Position numbers and translations under genes: made by a program
Part shown: positions 62,624 through 64,000 of the stretch, in pieces
How positions within the stretch are numbered: position 1 is the first letter of the stretch
Layout of the letters: each line of letters begins with the position of its first letter
DNA from: Haloferax sp. Atlit-12N
Lineage (GTDB): Archaea; Halobacteriota; Halobacteria; Halobacteriales; Haloferacaceae
Length of the DNA stretch: 64,000 nucleotides
Reading direction: 5' to 3'
Assembly (NCBI RefSeq): GCF_003383095.1
Contig: NZ_PSYW01000003.1
Coordinates: 124,001 to 188,000 of the forward strand
The notes under the pieces: generated by a model
Database searches by the model: none
Told to the model about the DNA's origin: nothing
The model's input: the letters and a program-made list of their open reading frames with translations, nothing else

Positions 62624-64000
62624 ATGTCGAGAAAGGACATCACACAGACGCGGTCGCAGGTGGGGTCGAAATCGGAGTCAATCCGCGCTCGGTTCGGAGA
62701 CGCGGCGAGTCGTCGAAACTTCCTCAAGGCCCTCGGGACGGCCGGCATCGCAGGTCTCGCCGGCTGTTCCGGCGGTGGTGAGAGCTACAACGGCGAAGAA
62801 CAGACCACGGCCTCGGGCGGCGACGGTGAGAACACGGAGACGGAAACGTCGTCCGGCGGCGACTCGGGCAGTTCGACGCTCCGCATGAGCGCGACCCAGC
62901 GCTTCGGGACCGTCGACCCCGCGAAGGGGACGGACTACACGCAGGTGCTCGCGTTGGTCAACCTCTACGACCCGCTCGTGTTCCCCGACACGGAGGGGAA
63001 CCTACAGGGACACCTCGCCGAGGACTGGACCGTCTCGGACGACAACCAGACCTACACGTTCACGCTCCGCGAGGGCGCGACATTCCACAGCGGCAACCCT
63101 GTCACGGCGGAGGACGTGCAGTTCTCGGCCGAGCGGTTCCTCGATATTAACCAAGGCTACTCGTCGCTGCTCGGGAACGTGCTCTCGAAGGAAAACGTGA
63201 CCGTCGAGGACGAACGGACCGTGTCGTTCACGCTCGACCGCGTCCACTCGCCGTTCCTCGCGACGCTCGTGTTACTGTTCGTCGTCGACAAACAGCAGGT
63301 CCTCGACAACGCCGAGGACGGCGACTTCGGCGACCGTGGCGACTACGGCCAGTCGTTCCTCAACGACAACGACGCCGGCTCCGGCCCGTACGAACTCGCC
63401 GGCTTCGAGCGGCAGGCCCAGATTTCGTTCAGCCGCTACGCGGACTACTGGGGTTCGTTCAAAGACGGCGCGTACGACAACGTCGTCGTCCAGATAATCA
63501 CCAACGACCCGACGGTTCGCTCGCTGATGAAGACGGGCGAACTCGACATGTCGAGCCAGTACCAAAGCGAGGAGACCTACGAGGCCCTCGCGGCCGAAGA
63601 CGACATCCGCGTCGAGTCGGTGCCGACGGTGACGACGTTCTACTTCAAAATCAACACCCAGAAGGCCCCGACCGACGACCCCGCCGTCCGCGAGGCGATG
63701 GCCTACGGCTTCGACTACGAGACGGCGCGAAACGAAATCGCGCCGGGGTCGCTCCCCGCGCAGGGGCCGCTCCCGACCTCGTTCGGCGTCCACAACGACG
63801 ACATCGTCCAGCCGACCTACGACCCAGAGAAGGCGCGGCAGATTCTCGCCGACGCCGGCTACGAGGAGGGCGATATCACCGTCCAGAACACCTACGTGAA
63901 GGACTACGGCCTCGAAGAGAAGATGGGCCTGCTGTTCCAGCAGAACATGGACGAAATCGGCATCAACGTCGAGTTGAACCCGCAGACGTGGGGTACGATG
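62624..64000 (+). CDS. Solute-binding lipoprotein of a third peptide/oligosaccharide-type ABC importer (partial)
   Basis: The frame is open for 459 codons to the window end. It begins MSRKDITQTRS and has a classic Tat motif (SRRNFLKALG) and lipobox LAGC near residue 47. A Gly/Ser/Thr/Glu-rich tether follows, then a family 5 body with FGTVDPAKGTDYTQVLALVNLYDPL, FHSGNPVTAEDVQFSAERF and FYFKINTQKAP. Permease and ATPase genes are expected just beyond. A third importer of this family beside the pectin enzymes suggests a different oligosaccharide or chain length. Confidence 0.9.
   Translation, partial: MSRKDITQTRSQVGSKSESIRARFGDAASRRNFLKALGTAGIAGLAGCSGGGESYNGEEQTTASGGDGENTETETSSGGDSGSSTLRMSATQRFGTVDPAKGTDYTQVLALVNLYDPLVFPDTEGNLQGHLAEDWTVSDDNQTYTFTLREGATFHSGNPVTAEDVQFSAERFLDINQGYSSLLGNVLSKENVTVEDERTVSFTLDRVHSPFLATLVLLFVVDKQQVLDNAEDGDFGDRGDYGQSFLNDNDAGSGPYELAGFERQAQISFSRYADYWGSFKDGAYDNVVVQIITNDPTVRSLMKTGELDMSSQYQSEETYEALAAEDDIRVESVPTVTTFYFKINTQKAPTDDPAVREAMAYGFDYETARNEIAPGSLPAQGPLPTSFGVHNDDIVQPTYDPEKARQILADAGYEEGDITVQNTYVKDYGLEEKMGLLFQQNMDEIGINVELNPQTWGTM

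Overview
The window comes from a haloarchaeon, most likely Haloferax or a close relative. The coding DNA is strongly G+C-rich, the predicted proteins are acidic, and many exported proteins have Tat-type (RR) signals followed by a lipobox. Many promoters have a TATA-like box 25-30 bases before the start codon, which fits leaderless transcripts. Several families are haloarchaeal specialities: DUF6293/HFX_2341 regulators, RdfA, and the archaea-specific SMC-related protein. No rRNA, tRNA, CRISPR array or intact insertion sequence was seen.

Layout. Positions 1-7.5 kb are ordinary chromosome-like genes: a beta-propeller fragment, a membrane protein, an ABC ATPase/permease pair, a PQQ-type propeller lipoprotein, a DUF6293 regulator and a PPC-domain protein. 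Positions 7.5-20.3 kb form a catabolic cluster with an IclR regulator, M20 amidohydrolase, creatininase-family hydrolase, complete peptide/opine-type ABC importer (both ATPases fused in one protein), polysaccharide-deacetylase/allantoinase-like protein, luciferase-like oxidoreductase and SDR. Its substrate is unknown, but the enzymes point to an amide or lactam. Positions 20.4-23.1 kb hold an SMC-like protein and RdfA, a pair linked to cell shape in Haloferax. Positions 23.9-38 kb form an L-rhamnose block: mutarotase, candidate dehydrogenases, candidate lactonase, L-rhamnonate dehydratase, FAH-family hydrolase, CUT1-type sugar ABC importer and an IclR regulator. This is a nearly complete diketo-hydrolase route from L-rhamnose to pyruvate and L-lactate.

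Positions 38-64 kb read as a pectin/rhamnogalacturonan utilisation locus. It has a GH105 unsaturated rhamnogalacturonyl hydrolase, a GH28 polygalacturonase, a Tat-exported beta-helix protein, an SGNH esterase, a sulfatase, two oligopeptide-type importers (one cut by the window end), a third sugar-locus IclR regulator, and all candidate steps of oxidative uronate breakdown. Those steps are uronate dehydrogenase, SMP-30 lactonase, enolase-superfamily aldarate dehydratase, DapA-family dehydratase and ketoglutarate semialdehyde dehydrogenase. Together with the rhamnose block this could use both sugars of the rhamnogalacturonan backbone. GH28 and GH105 lack signal peptides, so depolymerisation is probably finished inside the cell after import of oligosaccharides through Dpp/Opp-type transporters.

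The most unusual signals outside genes are: a perfect (GGTAA)20 tract between two convergent genes; two families of palindromes that look like operators of two of the IclR regulators (TCCG-N7-CGGA, five copies; GTTCSCC-N3-GGSGAAC-like, four copies); a 13-residue SDR tail stranded beside the mutarotase gene; a TATA box shared by divergent sulfatase and GH28 genes; and an AT-rich island before the last transporter.
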